In this document: piece after piece, positions 1-11,850 of the stretch
Numbering within the stretch: the stretch's first letter is position 1
Layout: every line of letters begins with the position of its first letter
NCBI GenBank assembly: GCA_027186245.1
Contig: CP114481.1
Coordinates: forward strand, 42,873,501 to 42,937,500
DNA: 64,000 bases
Direction of reading: 5' to 3'
Origin: Coriaria nepalensis
Lineage: Eukaryota; Streptophyta; Magnoliopsida; Cucurbitales; Coriariaceae
The notes under the pieces: model-generated
Databases searched by the model: none
Told to the model about the DNA's origin: nothing
The model's input: only the letters and a program-made list of their open reading frames with translations
Made by a program: the position numbers and the translations under genes

Positions 1-1729
1 TCCGAACGAATTCTATTTTCGCACTTTGAAAACAAGTTTTGTTCATAACTTGCAAATGATCATTGCAAGGAATGTATGCATTCGTTTAATTTCAAAATCA
101 TTTCAATTAGTGATTTCAAGTCAATATCTTATTTCAAAGCAGTTCGAACGAATTCTATTTTCACACTTCAAAAAGAGAAATTTCATGGATAACTTTCAAA
201 GGATCTTTGCAAGGAAAGTGTGCATTAGTTTAACTTTAAAATCATTTGAATGAGTCATATTAAGTCAATAACTTATTTCAATGTAATTTGAATGAATTCT
301 ATTTTCGCACTTGAAACGCAAGTTTTGTGCATAACTTTCAAATGATCATTGCATGGAAAGTGTGCTTTAGTCTAACCTTAAAATCATTTGAATGAGTCAT
401 TTCAAGTCAATAACATATTTCAAAGCAATTCGAACGAATTCCATTTTTGCACTTCCAATGCAAGTTTTGTGTATAACTTTCAAATGATCATTGCAAGGAA
501 AGTGTGCATTAGTTTAACCTTAAAATCATTTGAATGAGTCATTTCAAGTCATTAACTTATTTCAAAGCAATCCGAACGAATTCTATTTTCGCACTTCGAA
601 AACAAGTTTTGTGCATAACTTGCAAATGATCAATGCAAGGAATGTATGCATTTGTTTAACTTTAAGATCATTTCAATTCCTGATTTCAAGTCAATATCTT
701 ATTTCAAAGCAGTTCGAACGAATTCTATTTTCACACTTGAAACAGAAATTTCGTGGATAACTTTTAAATGATCATTGCAAGGAAAGTGTGCATTAGTTTA
801 ACCTTAAAATCATTTGAATGAGTCATATTAAGTCAATGACTTATTTCAATGCAATTCGAACGAATTCTATTTTCGCACTCCAAACGCAAGTTTTGTGCAT
901 AACTTTCAAATGATCATTGCAAGGAAAGTGTGCTTTAGTCTAACCTTAAAATCATTTGAATGAGTTATTTCAAGTCAATAACATATTTCAAAGCAATTCG
1001 AACGAATTCTATTTTCGCACTTCGAAAACAAGTTTTGTGCATAACTTGCAAATGATCAATGCAAGGAATGTATGCATTTGTTTAACTTTAAAATCATTTC
1101 AATTTGTGATTTCAAGTCAATATCTTATTTCAAAGCATTTCGAACGAATTCTATTTTCACACTTCAAACAGAAATTTCGTGGATAACTTTCAAATGATCA
1201 TTGCAAGGAAAGTGTGCGTTAGATTAACCTTAAAATCATTTGAATGAGTCATATTAAGTCAATGACTTATTTCATTGCAATTCGAACGAATTCTATTTTC
1301 GCACTTCAAACGCAAGTTTTGTGTATAACTTTCAAATGATCATTGCAAGGAAACTGTGCTTTAGTCTAACCTTATAATCATTTGAATGAGTCATTTCAAG
1401 TCAATAACATATTTCAAGGCAATTCGAAAGAATTCTATTTTCGCACTTCAAACGCATGTTTTGTGCATAAGTTTCAAATGATCATTGCAAGGAAAGTGTG
1501 CTTTAGTCTAACCTTAATATCATTTGAATGAGCCATTTCAAGTCATTAACTTATTTCAAAGCAATCCGAACGAATTCTATTTTCGCACTTCGAAAACAAG
1601 TTTTGTGCATAACTTGCAAATGATCAATGCAAGGAATGTATGCATTTGTTTAACTTTAAAATCATTTCAATTTGTGATTTCATGTCAATATCTTATTTCA
1701 AAGCAGTTCGAACGAATTCTATTTTCACA
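1..1729. repeat. Left-edge domain of divergent monomers
   Basis: A-type monomers here differ from those further in: they carry ATGCATTTGTTTAAC and CAATTTGTGATTTC or CAATTCCTGATTTC. Neighbouring monomers show more scattered substitutions than in the HOR core, for example GTAATTTGAATGAATTC at 284-299. Similar A variants with CAATTTGTGATTTC reappear near 39.7 kb. This looks like an older, less homogenised layer. Confidence 0.7.
150..293. repeat. 144-bp monomer with a 2-bp insertion
   Basis: GAATTC spacing is 144 bp here instead of 142. The extra bases lie in CTTCAAAAAGAGAAATTTC near 167-185, where other B monomers read CTTCAAACAGAAATTTC. This is the only 2-bp length change I found. Confidence 0.85.
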
Positions 1730-2139
1730 CTTCAAACAGAAATTTCGTGGATAACTTTCAAATGATCATTGCAAGGAAAGTGTGCGTTAGATTAACCTTA
1801 AAATCATTTGAATGAGTCATATTAAGTCAATGACTTATTTCATTGCAATTCGAACGAATTCTATTTTCGCACTTCAAACGCAAGTTTTGTGTATAACTTT
1901 CAAATGATCATTGCAAGGAAATTGTGCTTTAGTCTAACCTTATAATCATTTGAATGAGTCATTTCAAGTCAATAACATATTTCAAGGCAATTCGAAAGAA
2001 TTCTATTTTCGCACTTCAAACGCATGTTTTGTGCATAAGTTTCAAATGATCATTGCAAGGAAAATGTGCTTTAGTCTAACCTTAATATCATTTGAATGAG
2101 TCATTTCAAGTCAATAACATATTTCAAAGCAATTCGAAC
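1004..2139. repeat. 568-bp tetramer, tandem duplicate (1004-1571 and 1572-2139)
   Basis: Diagnostic variants repeat at +568: GTGCGTTAGATTAACC (near 1215 and 1783), CATTGCAATTCG, ACCTTATAATC (near 1370 and 1938), TTTCAAGGCAATTCGAAAG (near 1411 and 1979) and CGCATGTTTTGTGC. The second copy continues into the first copy of the 3,692-bp HOR, so the tetramer predates or helped seed that HOR. Confidence 0.75.
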
Positions 2140-2565
2140 GAATTCTACTTTCGCACTTCAAAGGCAAGTTTTGTGCATAACTTTCAAATGATCATTGCAA
2201 GGAAAGTGTGCATTAGTTTAACCTTAAAATCATTTGATTGAGTCATTTCGAGTGATTAACTTATTTCAAAGCAATTCGAACGAATTCTATTTTCGCACTT
2301 CGAAAACATGTTTTGTGCATAACTTGCAAATGATCAATCCAAGGAATGTATGCATTCGTTTAACTTTAAAATCATTTCAATTAGTGATTTCAAGTCAATA
2401 TCTTATTTCAAAGTAGTTCGAACGAATTCTATTTTCACACTTCAAACAGAAATTTCGTGGATAACTTTCGGATGATCATTGCAAGGAAAGTGTGCATTAG
2501 TTTAACCTTAAAATCATTTGAATTAGTCATTTCAAGTCAATAACATATTTCAAAGCAATTCGAAC

Positions 2566-2707
2566 GAATTCTATTTTCGCACTTCGAAAACAAGTTTTGT
2601 GCATAACTTGCAAATGATCATTGCAAGGAAAGTGTGCATTAGTTTAACCCTAAAATCATTTGAATGAGTCATTTCAAGTCATTAACTTATTTCAAAGCAA
2701 TTCGAAC
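2566..2707. repeat. Representative D-subtype monomer
   Basis: Taken in GAATTC phase. D monomers carry CACTTCGAAAACAAG, then GTGCATAACTTGCAAATG, an intact TGATCATTGC, and the diagnostic TTAACCCTAAAATC where other subtypes have TTAACCTTAAAATC. In most D copies the preceding bases read TTAGCTTAACCC; this copy has TTAGTTTAACCC. The end reads AGTCATTAACTTATTTC. D normally precedes an A monomer. The AACCCTAAA stretch resembles a single telomere unit but stands alone. Confidence 0.85.
2660..2677. other. Dyad with bZIP (AP-1/GCN4)-like core, example of hundreds
   Basis: TTGAATGAGTCATTTCAA is a near-perfect inverted repeat (TTGAA-TGA/TCA-TTTCAA) around ATGAGTCAT, which equals the optimal GCN4/AP-1 site of known bZIP factors. 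It sits at consensus monomer positions 95-112 in C and D, and B keeps the core. A monomers lack it, and GAATAAGTC or GAATGTGTC variants break it. Binding is not shown by the sequence; chance plus homogenisation is a sufficient explanation. Confidence 0.4.
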
Positions 2708-2849
2708 GAATTCTATTTTCGCACTCCGAAAACAAGTTTTGTTCATAACTTGCAAATGATCAATGCAAGGAATGTATGCATTCGTTTAACTTTAAAATCA
2801 TTTCAATTAGTGACTTCAAGTCAATATCTTATTTCAAAGCAGTTCGAAC
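2708..2849. repeat. Representative A-subtype monomer (source of the spurious open frames)
   Basis: This is the most divergent subtype. It has TTTTGTTCATAACTTGC, TGATCAATGCAAGGAATG in place of TGATCATTGCAAGGAAAG, then TATGCATTCG, and a tail of CATTTCAATTAGTGA in place of CATTTGAATGAGTCA. It ends in AAAGCAGTTC rather than AAAGCAATTC. These substitutions remove the stop codons found in other subtypes, so a frame stays open from the end of the preceding monomer to GGATAA early in the following B monomer. The bZIP-like ATGAGTCAT of other subtypes is lost inside A itself. An inverted repeat GAATG-TATG-CATTC is A-specific. Confidence 0.85.
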
Positions 2850-2991
2850 GAATTCTATTTTCACACTTCAAACAAAAGTTTCGTGGATAACTTTCAAATG
2901 ATCATTGCAAGGAAAGTGTGCATTAGTTTAACCTTCAATTCATTTGAATAAGTCATATTAAGTCAATAACTTATTTCAAAGCAATTCGAAC
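2850..2991. repeat. Representative B-subtype monomer
   Basis: B follows A almost without exception. It starts GAATTCTATTTTCACAC (other subtypes have TTTTCGCAC), followed by CAAACAGAAG or CAAACAAAAG and TTTCGTGGATAAC, and ends with GTCATATTAAGTCAATAAC where C and D have GTCATTTCAAGTC. The TAA within GGATAAC closes the open frame coming from A. This copy has two changes from the usual B: ACCTTCAATTC and GAATAAGTC. Confidence 0.85.
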
Positions 2992-3133
2992 GAATTCTAT
3001 TTTCGCACTTAAAACGCAAGTTTTGTGCATAACTTTCAAATGATCATTGCAAGGAAAGTGTGCCTTAGTCTAACCTTAAAATCATTTGAATGAGTCATTT
3101 CAAGTCAATAACATATTTCAAAGCAATTCGATC
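2992..3133. repeat. Representative C-subtype monomer
   Basis: C monomers have CAAACGCAAGTTTTGTGC, AACTTTCAAATGATCATTGC, the diagnostic GTGCTTTAGTCTAACC (GTGCCTTAGTC in this copy) and a tail ending AATAACATATTTC. With 2566-2991 this completes one D-A-B-C tetramer of 568 bp (2566-3133). Variants with CAAATGCAAG and GCATAAGTTTC dominate at 40-51 kb. Confidence 0.85.
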
Positions 3134-5421
3134 GAATTCTATTTTCGCACTTCGAAAATAAGTTTTGTGCATAACTTGCAAATGATCATTGCAAGGAAAG
3201 TGTGCATTAGCTTAACCCTAAAATCATTTGAATGAGTCATTTCAAGTCATTAACTTATTTCAAAGCAATTCGAATGAATTCTATTTTCGCACTTCGAAAA
3301 CAAGTTTTGTTCATAACTTGCAAATGATCAATGCAAGGAATGTATGCATTCGTTTAACTTTAAAATCATTTCAATTAGTGATTTCACGTCAATATCTTAT
3401 TTCGATGCAGTTCCAACTAATTCTATTTTCACACTTGAAACAGAAGTTTCGTGGATAACTTTCAAATGATCATTGCAAGGAAAGTGTGCATTACTTTAAC
3501 CTTAAAATCATTTGAATGAGTCATATTAAGTCAATAACTTATTTCAAAGCAATTCGAACGAATTCTATTTTCGCACTTCAAAAGCAAGTTTTGTGCATAA
3601 CTTTCAAATGATCATTGCAAAGAAAGTGTGCATTAGCTTAACCCTAAAATCATTTGAATGAGTCATTTCAAGTCATTAACTTATTTCAAAGCAATTCGAA
3701 CGAATTCTATTTTCGCACTTCGAAAACAAGTTTTGTTCATAACTTGCAAATGATCAATGCAAGGAATGTATGCATTCGTTTAACTTTAAAATCATTTCAA
3801 TTAGTGACTTCAAGTCAATATCTTATTTCAAAGCAGTTCGAACGAATTCCATTTTCACACTTCAAACAGAAGTTTCGTGGATACCTTTCAAATGATTATT
3901 GCAAGGAAAGTGTGCATTAGTTTAACCTTAAAATCATTTGAATGAGTCATATTAAGTCAATAACTTATTTTAAAGCAATTCGAACGAATTCTATTTTCGC
4001 ATTTCAAACGCAAGTTTTGTTCATAACTTTCAAATGATCATTGCAAGGAAAGTGTGCTTTAGTCTAACCTTAAAATCATTTGAATGAGTCATTTCAAGTC
4101 AATAACATATTTCAAAGCAATTCGAACGAATTCTATTTTCGCACTTCGAAAACAAGTTTTGTGCATGACTTGCAAATGATCATTGCAACGAAAGTGTGCA
4201 TTAGCTTAACCCTAAAATCATTTGAATGAGTCATTCCAAGTCACTAACTTATTTCAAAGCAATTCGAACGAATTCTATTTTCGCACTTCGAAAACAAGTT
4301 TTGTTCATAACTTGCAAATGATCAATGCGAGGAATGTATGCATTCGTTTAACTTTAAAATCATTTCAATTAGTGATTTCACGTCAATATCTTATTTCGAT
4401 GCAGTTCGAACGAATTCTATTTTCACACTTCAAACAGAAGTTTCGTGGATAACTTTCAAATGATCATTGCAAGGAAAGTGTGCATTAGTTTAACCTTAAA
4501 ATCATTTGAATGAGTCATATTAAGTCAATAACTTATTTCAAAGCAATTCGAATGAATTCTATTTTCGCATTTCAAACGCAAGTTTTGTGCATAAGTTTCA
4601 AATGATCATTGCAAGGAAAGTGTGCATTAGTTTAACCTTAAAATCATTTGAATTAGTCATATTAAGTCAATAACTTATTTCAAAGCAATTCGAACGAATT
4701 CTATTTTCGCATTTCAAAAGCAAGTTTTGTGCATAACTTTCAAATGATCATTGCAAGGAAAGTGTGCATTAGTTTAACCTTAAAATCATTTGAATGAGTC
4801 ATTTCAAGTCAATAACTTATTTCAAAGCAATCCGAACGAATTCTATTTTCGCACTTCGAAAACAAGTTTTGTTCATAACTTGCAAATGATCAATGCAAGG
4901 AATGTATGCATGCGTTTAACTTTAAAATCATTTCAATTAGTGACTTCAAGTCAATATCTTATTTCAAAGCAGTTCCAACGAATTCTATTTTCACACTTCA
5001 AACAGAAGTTTCGTGGATAACTTTCAAATGATCATTGCAAGGAAAGTGTGCATTAGTTTAACCTTAAAATCATTTGAATGAGTCATATTAAGTCAACAAC
5101 TTATTTCAATGCAATTCGAACGAATTCTATTTTCGCACTTTAAACGCAAGTTTTGTGCATAACTTTCGAATGATCATTGCAAGGAAAGTGTGCTTTAGTC
5201 TAACCTTAAAATCATTTGAATGAGTCATTTCAAGTCAATAACATATTTCAAAGCAATTCGAACGAATTCTATTTTCGCACTTCGAAAACAAGTTTTGTTC
5301 ATAACTTGCAAATGATCAATGCAAGGAATGTATGCGTTCGTTTAACTTTAAAATCATTTCAATTAGTGATTTCACGTCAATATCTTATTTCGATGCAGTT
5401 CCAACTAATTCTATTTTCACA

Positions 5422-8400
5422 CTTCAAACAGAAATTTCGTGGATAACTTTCAAATGATCATTGCAAGGAAAGTGTGCGTTAGATTAACCTTAAAATCATT
5501 TGAATGAGTCATATTAAGTCAATGACTTATTTCATTGCAATTCGAACGAATTCTATTTTCGCACTTCAAACGCAAGTTTTGTGTATAACTTTCAAATGAT
5601 CATTGCAAGGAAATTGTGCTTTAGTCTAACCTTATAATCATTTGAATGAGTCATTTCAAGTCAATAACATATTTCAAGGCAATTCGAAAGAATTCTATTT
5701 TCGCACTTCAAACGCATGTTTTGTGCATAAGTTTCAAATGATCATTGCAAGGAAAATGTGCTTTAGTCTAACCTTAATATCATTTGAATGAGTCATTTCA
5801 AGTCAATAACATATTTCAAAGCAATTCGAACGAATTCTACTTTCGCACTTCAAAGGCAAGTTTTGTGCATAACTTTCAAATGATCATTGCAAGGAAAGTG
5901 TGCATTAGTTTAACCTTAAAATCATTTGATTGAGTCATTTCGAGTGATTAACTTATTTCAAAGCAATTCGAACGAATTCTATTTTCGCACTTCGAAAACA
6001 TGTTTTGTGCATAACTTGCAAATGATCAATCCAAGGAATGTATGCATTCGTTTAACTTTAAAATCATTTCAATTAGTGATTTCAAGTCAATATCTTATTT
6101 CAAAGTAGTTCGAACGAATTCTATTTTCACACTTCAAACAGAAATTTCGTGGATAACTTTCGGATGATCATTGCAAGGAAAGTGTGCATTAGTTTAACCT
6201 TAAAATCATTTGAATTAGTCATTTCAAGTCAATAACATATTTCAAAGCAATTCGAACGAATTCTATTTTCGCACTTCGAAAACAAGTTTTGTGCATAACT
6301 TGCAAATGATCATTGCAAGGAAAGTGTGCATTAGTTTAACCCTAAAATCATTTGAATGAGTCATTTCAAGTCATTAACTTATTTCAAAGCAATTCGAACG
6401 AATTCTATTTTCGCACTCCGAAAACAAGTTTTGTTCATAACTTGCAAATGATCAATGCAAGGAATGTATGCATTCGTTTAACTTTAAAATCATTTCAATT
6501 AGTGACTTCAAGTCAATATCTTATTTCAAAGCAGTTCGAACGAATTCTATTTTCACACTTCAAACAAAAGTTTCGTGGATAACTTTCAAATGATCATTGC
6601 AAGGAAAGTGTGCATTAGTTTAACCTTCTATTCATTTGAATAAGTCATATTAAGTCAATAACTTATTTCAAAGCAATTCGAACGAATTCTATTTTCGCAC
6701 TTAAAACGCAAGTTTTGTGCATAACTTTCAAATGATCATTGCAAGGAAAGTGTGCCTTAGTCTAACCTTAAAATCATTTGAATGAGTCATTTCAAGTCAA
6801 TAACATATTTCAAAGCAATTCGAACGAATTCTATTTTCGCACTTCGAAAATAAGTTTTGTGCATAACTTGCAAATGATCATTGCAAGGAAAGTGTGCATT
6901 AGCTTAACCCTAAAATCATTTGAATGAGTCATTTCAAGTCATTAACTTATTTCAAAGCAATTCGAATGAATTCTATTTTCGCACTTCGAAAACAAGTTTT
7001 GTTCATAACTTGCAAATGATCAATGCAAGGAATGTATGCATTCGTTTAACTTTAAAATCATTTCAATTAGTGATTTCACGTCAATATCTTATTTCGATGC
7101 AGTTCCAACTAATTCTATTTTCACACTTGAAACAGAAGTTTCGTGGATAACTTTCAAATGATCATTGCAAGGAAAGTGTGCATTACTTTAACCTTAAAAT
7201 CATTTGAATGAGTCATATTAAGTCAATAACTTATTTCAAAGCAATTCGAACGAATTCTATTTTCGCACTTCAAAAGCAAGTTTTGTGCATAACTTTCAAA
7301 TGATCATTGCAAGGAAAGTGTGCATTAGCTTAACCCTAAAATCATTTGAATGAGTCATTTCAAGTCATTAACTTATTTCAAAGCAATTCGAACGAATTCT
7401 ATTTTCGCACTTCGAAAACAAGTTTTGTTCATAACTTGCAAATGATCAATGCAAGGAATGTATGCATTCGTTTAACTTTAAAATCATTTCAATTAGTGAC
7501 TTCAAGTCAATATCTTATTTCAAAGCAGTTCGAACGAATTCCATTTTCACACTTCAAACAGAAGTTTCGTGGATACCTTTCAAATGATTATTGCAAGGAA
7601 AGTGTGCATTAGTTTAACCTTAAAATCATTTGAATGAGTCATATTAGGTCAATAACTTATTTTAAAGCAATTCGAACGAATTCTATTTTCGCATTTCAAA
7701 CGCAAGTTTTGTTCATAACATTCAAATGATCATTGCAAGGAAAGTGTGCTTTAGTCTAACCTTAAAATCATTTGAATGAGTCATTTCAAGTCAATAACAT
7801 ATTTCAAAGCAATTCGAACGAATTCTATTTTCGCACTTCGAAAACAAGTTTTGTGCATGACTTGCAAATGATCATTGCAACGAAAGTGTGCATTAGCTTA
7901 ACCCTAAAATCATTTGAATGAGTCATTCCAAGTCACTAACTTATTTCAAAGCAATTCGAACGAATTCTATTTTCGCACTTCGAAAACAAGTTTTGTTCAT
8001 AACTTGCAAATGATCAATGCGAGGAATGTATGCATTCGTTTAACTTTAAAATCATTTCAATTAGTGATTTCACGTCAATATCTTATTTCGATGCAGTTCG
8101 AACGAATTCTATTTTCACACTTCAAACAGAAGTTTCGTGGATAACTTTCAAATGATCATTGCAAGGAAAGTGTGCATTAGTTTAACCTTAAAATCATTTG
8201 AATGAGTCATATTAAGTCAATAACTTATTTCAAAGCAATTCGAATGAATTCTATTTTCGCATTTCAAACGCAAGTTTTGTGCATAAGTTTCAAATGATCA
8301 TTGCAAGGAAAGTGTGCATTAGTTTAACCTTAAAATCATTTGAATTAGTCATATTAAGTCAATAACTTATTTCAAAGCAATTCGAACGAATTCTATTTTC

Positions 8401-9113
8401 GCATTTCAAAAGCAAGTTTTGTGCATAACTTTCAAATGATCATTGCAAGGAAAGTGTGCATTAGTTTAACCTTAAAATCATTTGAATGAGTCATTTCAAG
8501 TCAATAACTTATTTCAAAGCAATCCGAACGAATTCTATTTTCGCACTTCGAAAACAAGTTTTGTTCATAACTTGCAAATGATCAATGCAAGGAATGTATG
8601 CATGCGTTTAACTTTAAAATCATTTCAATTAGTGACTTCAAGTCAATATCTTATTTCAAAGCAGTTCCAACGAATTCTATTTTCACACTTCAAACAGAAG
8701 TTTCGTGGATAACTTTCAAATGATCATTGCAAGGAAAGTGTGCATTAGTTTAACCTTAAAATCATTTGAATGAGTCATATTAAGTCAACAACTTATTTCA
8801 ATGCAATTCGAACGAATTCTATTTTCGCACTTTAAACGCAAGTTTTGTGCATAACTTTCGAATGATCATTGCAAGGAAAGTGTGCTTTAGTCTAACCTTA
8901 AAATCATTTGAATGAGTCATTTCAAGTCAATAACTTATTTCAAAGCAATTCGAACGAATTCTATTTTCGCACTTCGAAAACAAGTTTTGTTCATAACTTG
9001 CAAATGATCAATGCAAGGAATGTATGCATTCGTTTAACTTTAAAATCATTTCAATTAGTGATTTCACGTCAATATCTTATTTCGATGCAGTTCCAACTAA
9101 TTCTATTTTCACA
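5422..9113. repeat. 26-mer HOR (3,692 bp), copy 2
   Basis: A full-length second copy in direct tandem. Differences from copy 1 that I could see include ACCTTCTATTC near 6625, CATATTAGGTC near 7643, CATAACATTC near 7714 and AATAACTTATTTC near 8929. The junction with copy 3 falls within an A/B pair and keeps the 142-bp phase, as expected of unequal homologous exchange. Confidence 0.85.
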
Positions 9114-10225
9114 CTTCAAACAGAAATTTCGTGGATAACTTTCAAATGATCATTGCAAGGAAAGTGTGCGTTAGATTAACCTTAAAATCATTTGAATGAG
9201 TCATATTAAGTCAATGACTTATTTCATTGCAATTCGAACGAATTCTATTTTCGCACTTCAAACGCAAGTTTTGTGTATAACTTTCAAATGATCATTGCAA
9301 GGAAATTGTGCTTTAGTCTAACCTTATAATCATTTGAATGAGTCATTTCAAGTCAATAACATATTTCAAGGCAATTCGAAAGAATTCTATTTTCGCACTT
9401 CAAACGCATGTTTTGTGCATAAGTTTCAAATGATCATTGCAAGGAAAATGTGCTTTAGTCTAACCTTAATATCATTTGAATGAGTCATTTCAAGTCAATA
9501 ACATATTTCAAAGCAATTCGAACGAATTCTACTTTCGCACTTCAAAGGCAAGTTTTGTGCATAACTTTCAAATGATCATTGCAAGGAAAGTGTGCATTAG
9601 TTTAACCTTAAAATCATTTGATTGAGTCATTTCGAGTGATTAACTTATTTCAAAGCAATTCGAACGAATTCTATTTTCGCACTTCGAAAACATGTTTTGT
9701 GCATAACTTGCAAATGATCAATCCAAGGAATGTATGTATTCGTTTAACTTTAAAATCATTTCAATTAGTGATTTCAAGTCAATATCTTATTTCAAAGTAG
9801 TTCGAACGAATTCTATTTTCACACTTCAAACAGAAATTTCGTGGATAACTTTCGGATGATCATTGCAAGGAAAGTGTGCATTAGTTTAACCTTAAAATCA
9901 TTTGAATTAGTCATTTCAAGTCAATAACATATTTCAAAGCAATTCGAACGAATTCTATTTTCGCACTTCGAAAACAAGTTTTGTGCATAACTTGCAAATG
10001 ATCATTGCAAGGAAAGTGTGCATTAGTTTAACCCTAAAATCATTTGAATGAGTCATTTCAAGTCATTAACTTATTTCAAAGCAATTCGAACGAATTCTAT
10101 TATCGCACTCCGAAAACAAGTTTTGTTCATAACTTGCAAATGATCAATGCAAGGAATGTATGCATTCGTTTAACTTTAAAATCATTTCAATTAGTGACTT
10201 CAAGTCAATATCTTATTTCAAAACA
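9114..10225. repeat. 26-mer HOR, partial copy 3 (about 1.1 kb)
   Basis: It starts like copies 1 and 2 (GTGCGTTAGATTAACC, TTTCAAGGCAATTCGAAAG, the CATTTGATTGAG monomer) and runs to about 10,225. There AAAACAGTTCCAATG replaces AAAGCAGTTCGAACG, and the sequence switches to a segment resembling 8.66-9.1 kb, an offset of 1,562 bp or 11 monomers. Private changes include TATGTATTCG near 9733 and CTATTATCGCAC near 10,096. Confidence 0.8.
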
Positions 10226-11850
10226 GTTCCAATGAATTCTATTTTCACACTTCAAACAGAAGTTTCGTGGATAACTTTCAAATGATCATTGCAAGGAAAG
10301 TGTGCATTAGTTTAACCTTAAAATCATTTGAATGAGTCATATTAAGTCAACAACTTATTTCAATGCAATTCGAACGAATTCTATTTTCGCACTTTAAACG
10401 CAAGTTTTGTGCATAACTTTCGAATGATCATTGCAAGGAAAGTGTGCTTTAGTCTAACCTTAAAATCATTTGAATGAGTCATTTCAAGTCAATAACTTAT
10501 TTCAAAGCAATTCGAACGAATTCTATTTTCGCACTTCGAAAACAAGTTTTGTTCAAAACTTGCAAATGATCAATGCAAGGAATGTATGCATTCGTTTAAC
10601 TTTAAAATCATTTCAATTAGTGATTTCACGTCAATATCTTATTTCGATGCAGTTCCAACTAATTCTATTTTCACACTTGAAACAGAAGTTTCGTGGATAA
10701 CTTTCAAATGATCATTGCAAGGAAAGTGTTCATTAGTTTAACCTTAAAATCATTTGAATGAGTCATATTAAGTCAATAACTTATTTCAAAGCAATTCGAA
10801 CGAATTCTATTTTCTCACTTAAAACGCAAGTTTTGTGCATAACTTTCAAATGATCATTGCATGGAAAGTGTGCTTTAGTCTAACCTTAAAATCATTTGAA
10901 TGAGTCATTTCAAGTCAATAACATATTTCAAAGCAATTCGAACGAATTCTATTTTCGCACTTCGAAAACAAGTTTTGTGCATAACTTGCAAATGATCATT
11001 GCAAGGAAAGTGTGCATTAGTTTAACCCAAAAATCATTTGAATGAGTCATTTCAAGTCATTAACTTATTTCAAAGCAATCCGAACGAATTCTATTTTCGC
11101 ACTTCGAAAACAAATTTTGTTCATAACTTGCAAATGATCAATGCAAGGAATGTATGCATTCGTTTAACTTTAAAATCATTTCAATTAGTGACTTCAAGTC
11201 AATATCTTATTTCAAAGCAGTTCCAACGAATTCTATTTTCACACTTCAAACAGAAGTTTCGTTGATAACTTTCAAATGATTATTGCAAGGAAAGTGTGCA
11301 TTAGTTTTACCTTAAAATCATTTGAATGAGTCATATTAAGTCAATAACTTATTTCCAAGCAATTCGAACGAATTCTATTTTCGCACTTCAAACGCAAGTT
11401 TTGTGCATAACTTTCAAATGATCATTGCAAGGAAAGTGTGCTTTAGTCTAACCTTAAAATCATTTGAATGAGTCATTTCAAGTCAATAACATATTTCAAA
11501 GCAATTCGAACGAATTCTATTTTCGCACTTCGAAAACAAGTTTTGTGCATAACTTGCAAATGATCATTGCAAGGAAAGTGTGCATTAGTTTAACCCTAAA
11601 ATCATTTGAATGAGTCATTTCAAGTCATTAACTTCTTTCAAAGCAATTCGAACGAATTCTATTTTCGCACTTCGAAAACAAGTTTTGTTCATAACTTGCA
11701 AATGATCAATGAAAGGAATGTATGCATTCGTTTAAGTTTAAAATCATTTCAATTAGTGACTTCAAGTCAATATCTTATTTCAAAGCAGTTCCAACGAATT
11801 CTATTTTCACACTTCAAACAGAAGTTTCGTGGATAACTTTTAAATGATCA
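10226..11850. repeat. Transition block of 568-bp tetramers
   Basis: A monomers are spaced 568 bp apart (open-frame starts at 10470, 11038, 11606), so the block is made of D-A-B-C tetramers. The first part copies the end of HOR unit 2 (AAGTCAACAACTTATTTC near 10,343, CTTTCGAATGATC). The later part introduces core variants such as TTTTCTCACTTAAAACG and CAATCCGAACG. Confidence 0.65.

Larger units (their letters stand above)
1730..5421. repeat. 26-mer HOR (3,692 bp), copy 1
   Basis: Every diagnostic variant recurs exactly 3,692 bp (26 x 142) downstream. Examples are the monomer with CATTTGATTGAGTCATTTCG (near 2230 and 5922), GATCAATCCAAGG, TTTCGGATGATC and the A monomers with CACGTCAATATC. I noticed about eight single-base differences from copy 2, including CGATCGAATTC at 3128 versus CGAACGAATTC, and GCAAAGAAAG at 3618 versus GCAAGGAAAG. 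That is about 99.8% identity. The left edge, near 1730, is where the preceding A monomers stop matching. Confidence 0.85.

Noticed and set aside
2640..2660. Interstitial telomere repeat tract
   Set aside because: Only one to one and a half units (TAACCCTAA) occur per D monomer, with no tandem run of TTAGGG, TTTAGGG or TTAGG on either strand.
3654..3920. Longer 88-codon versions (also at 7346-7612)
   Set aside because: Produced by one base change (GGATAAC to GGATACC) that removes the usual stop. Both copies belong to the same 3,692-bp HOR, so this is a single event in non-coding repeat.
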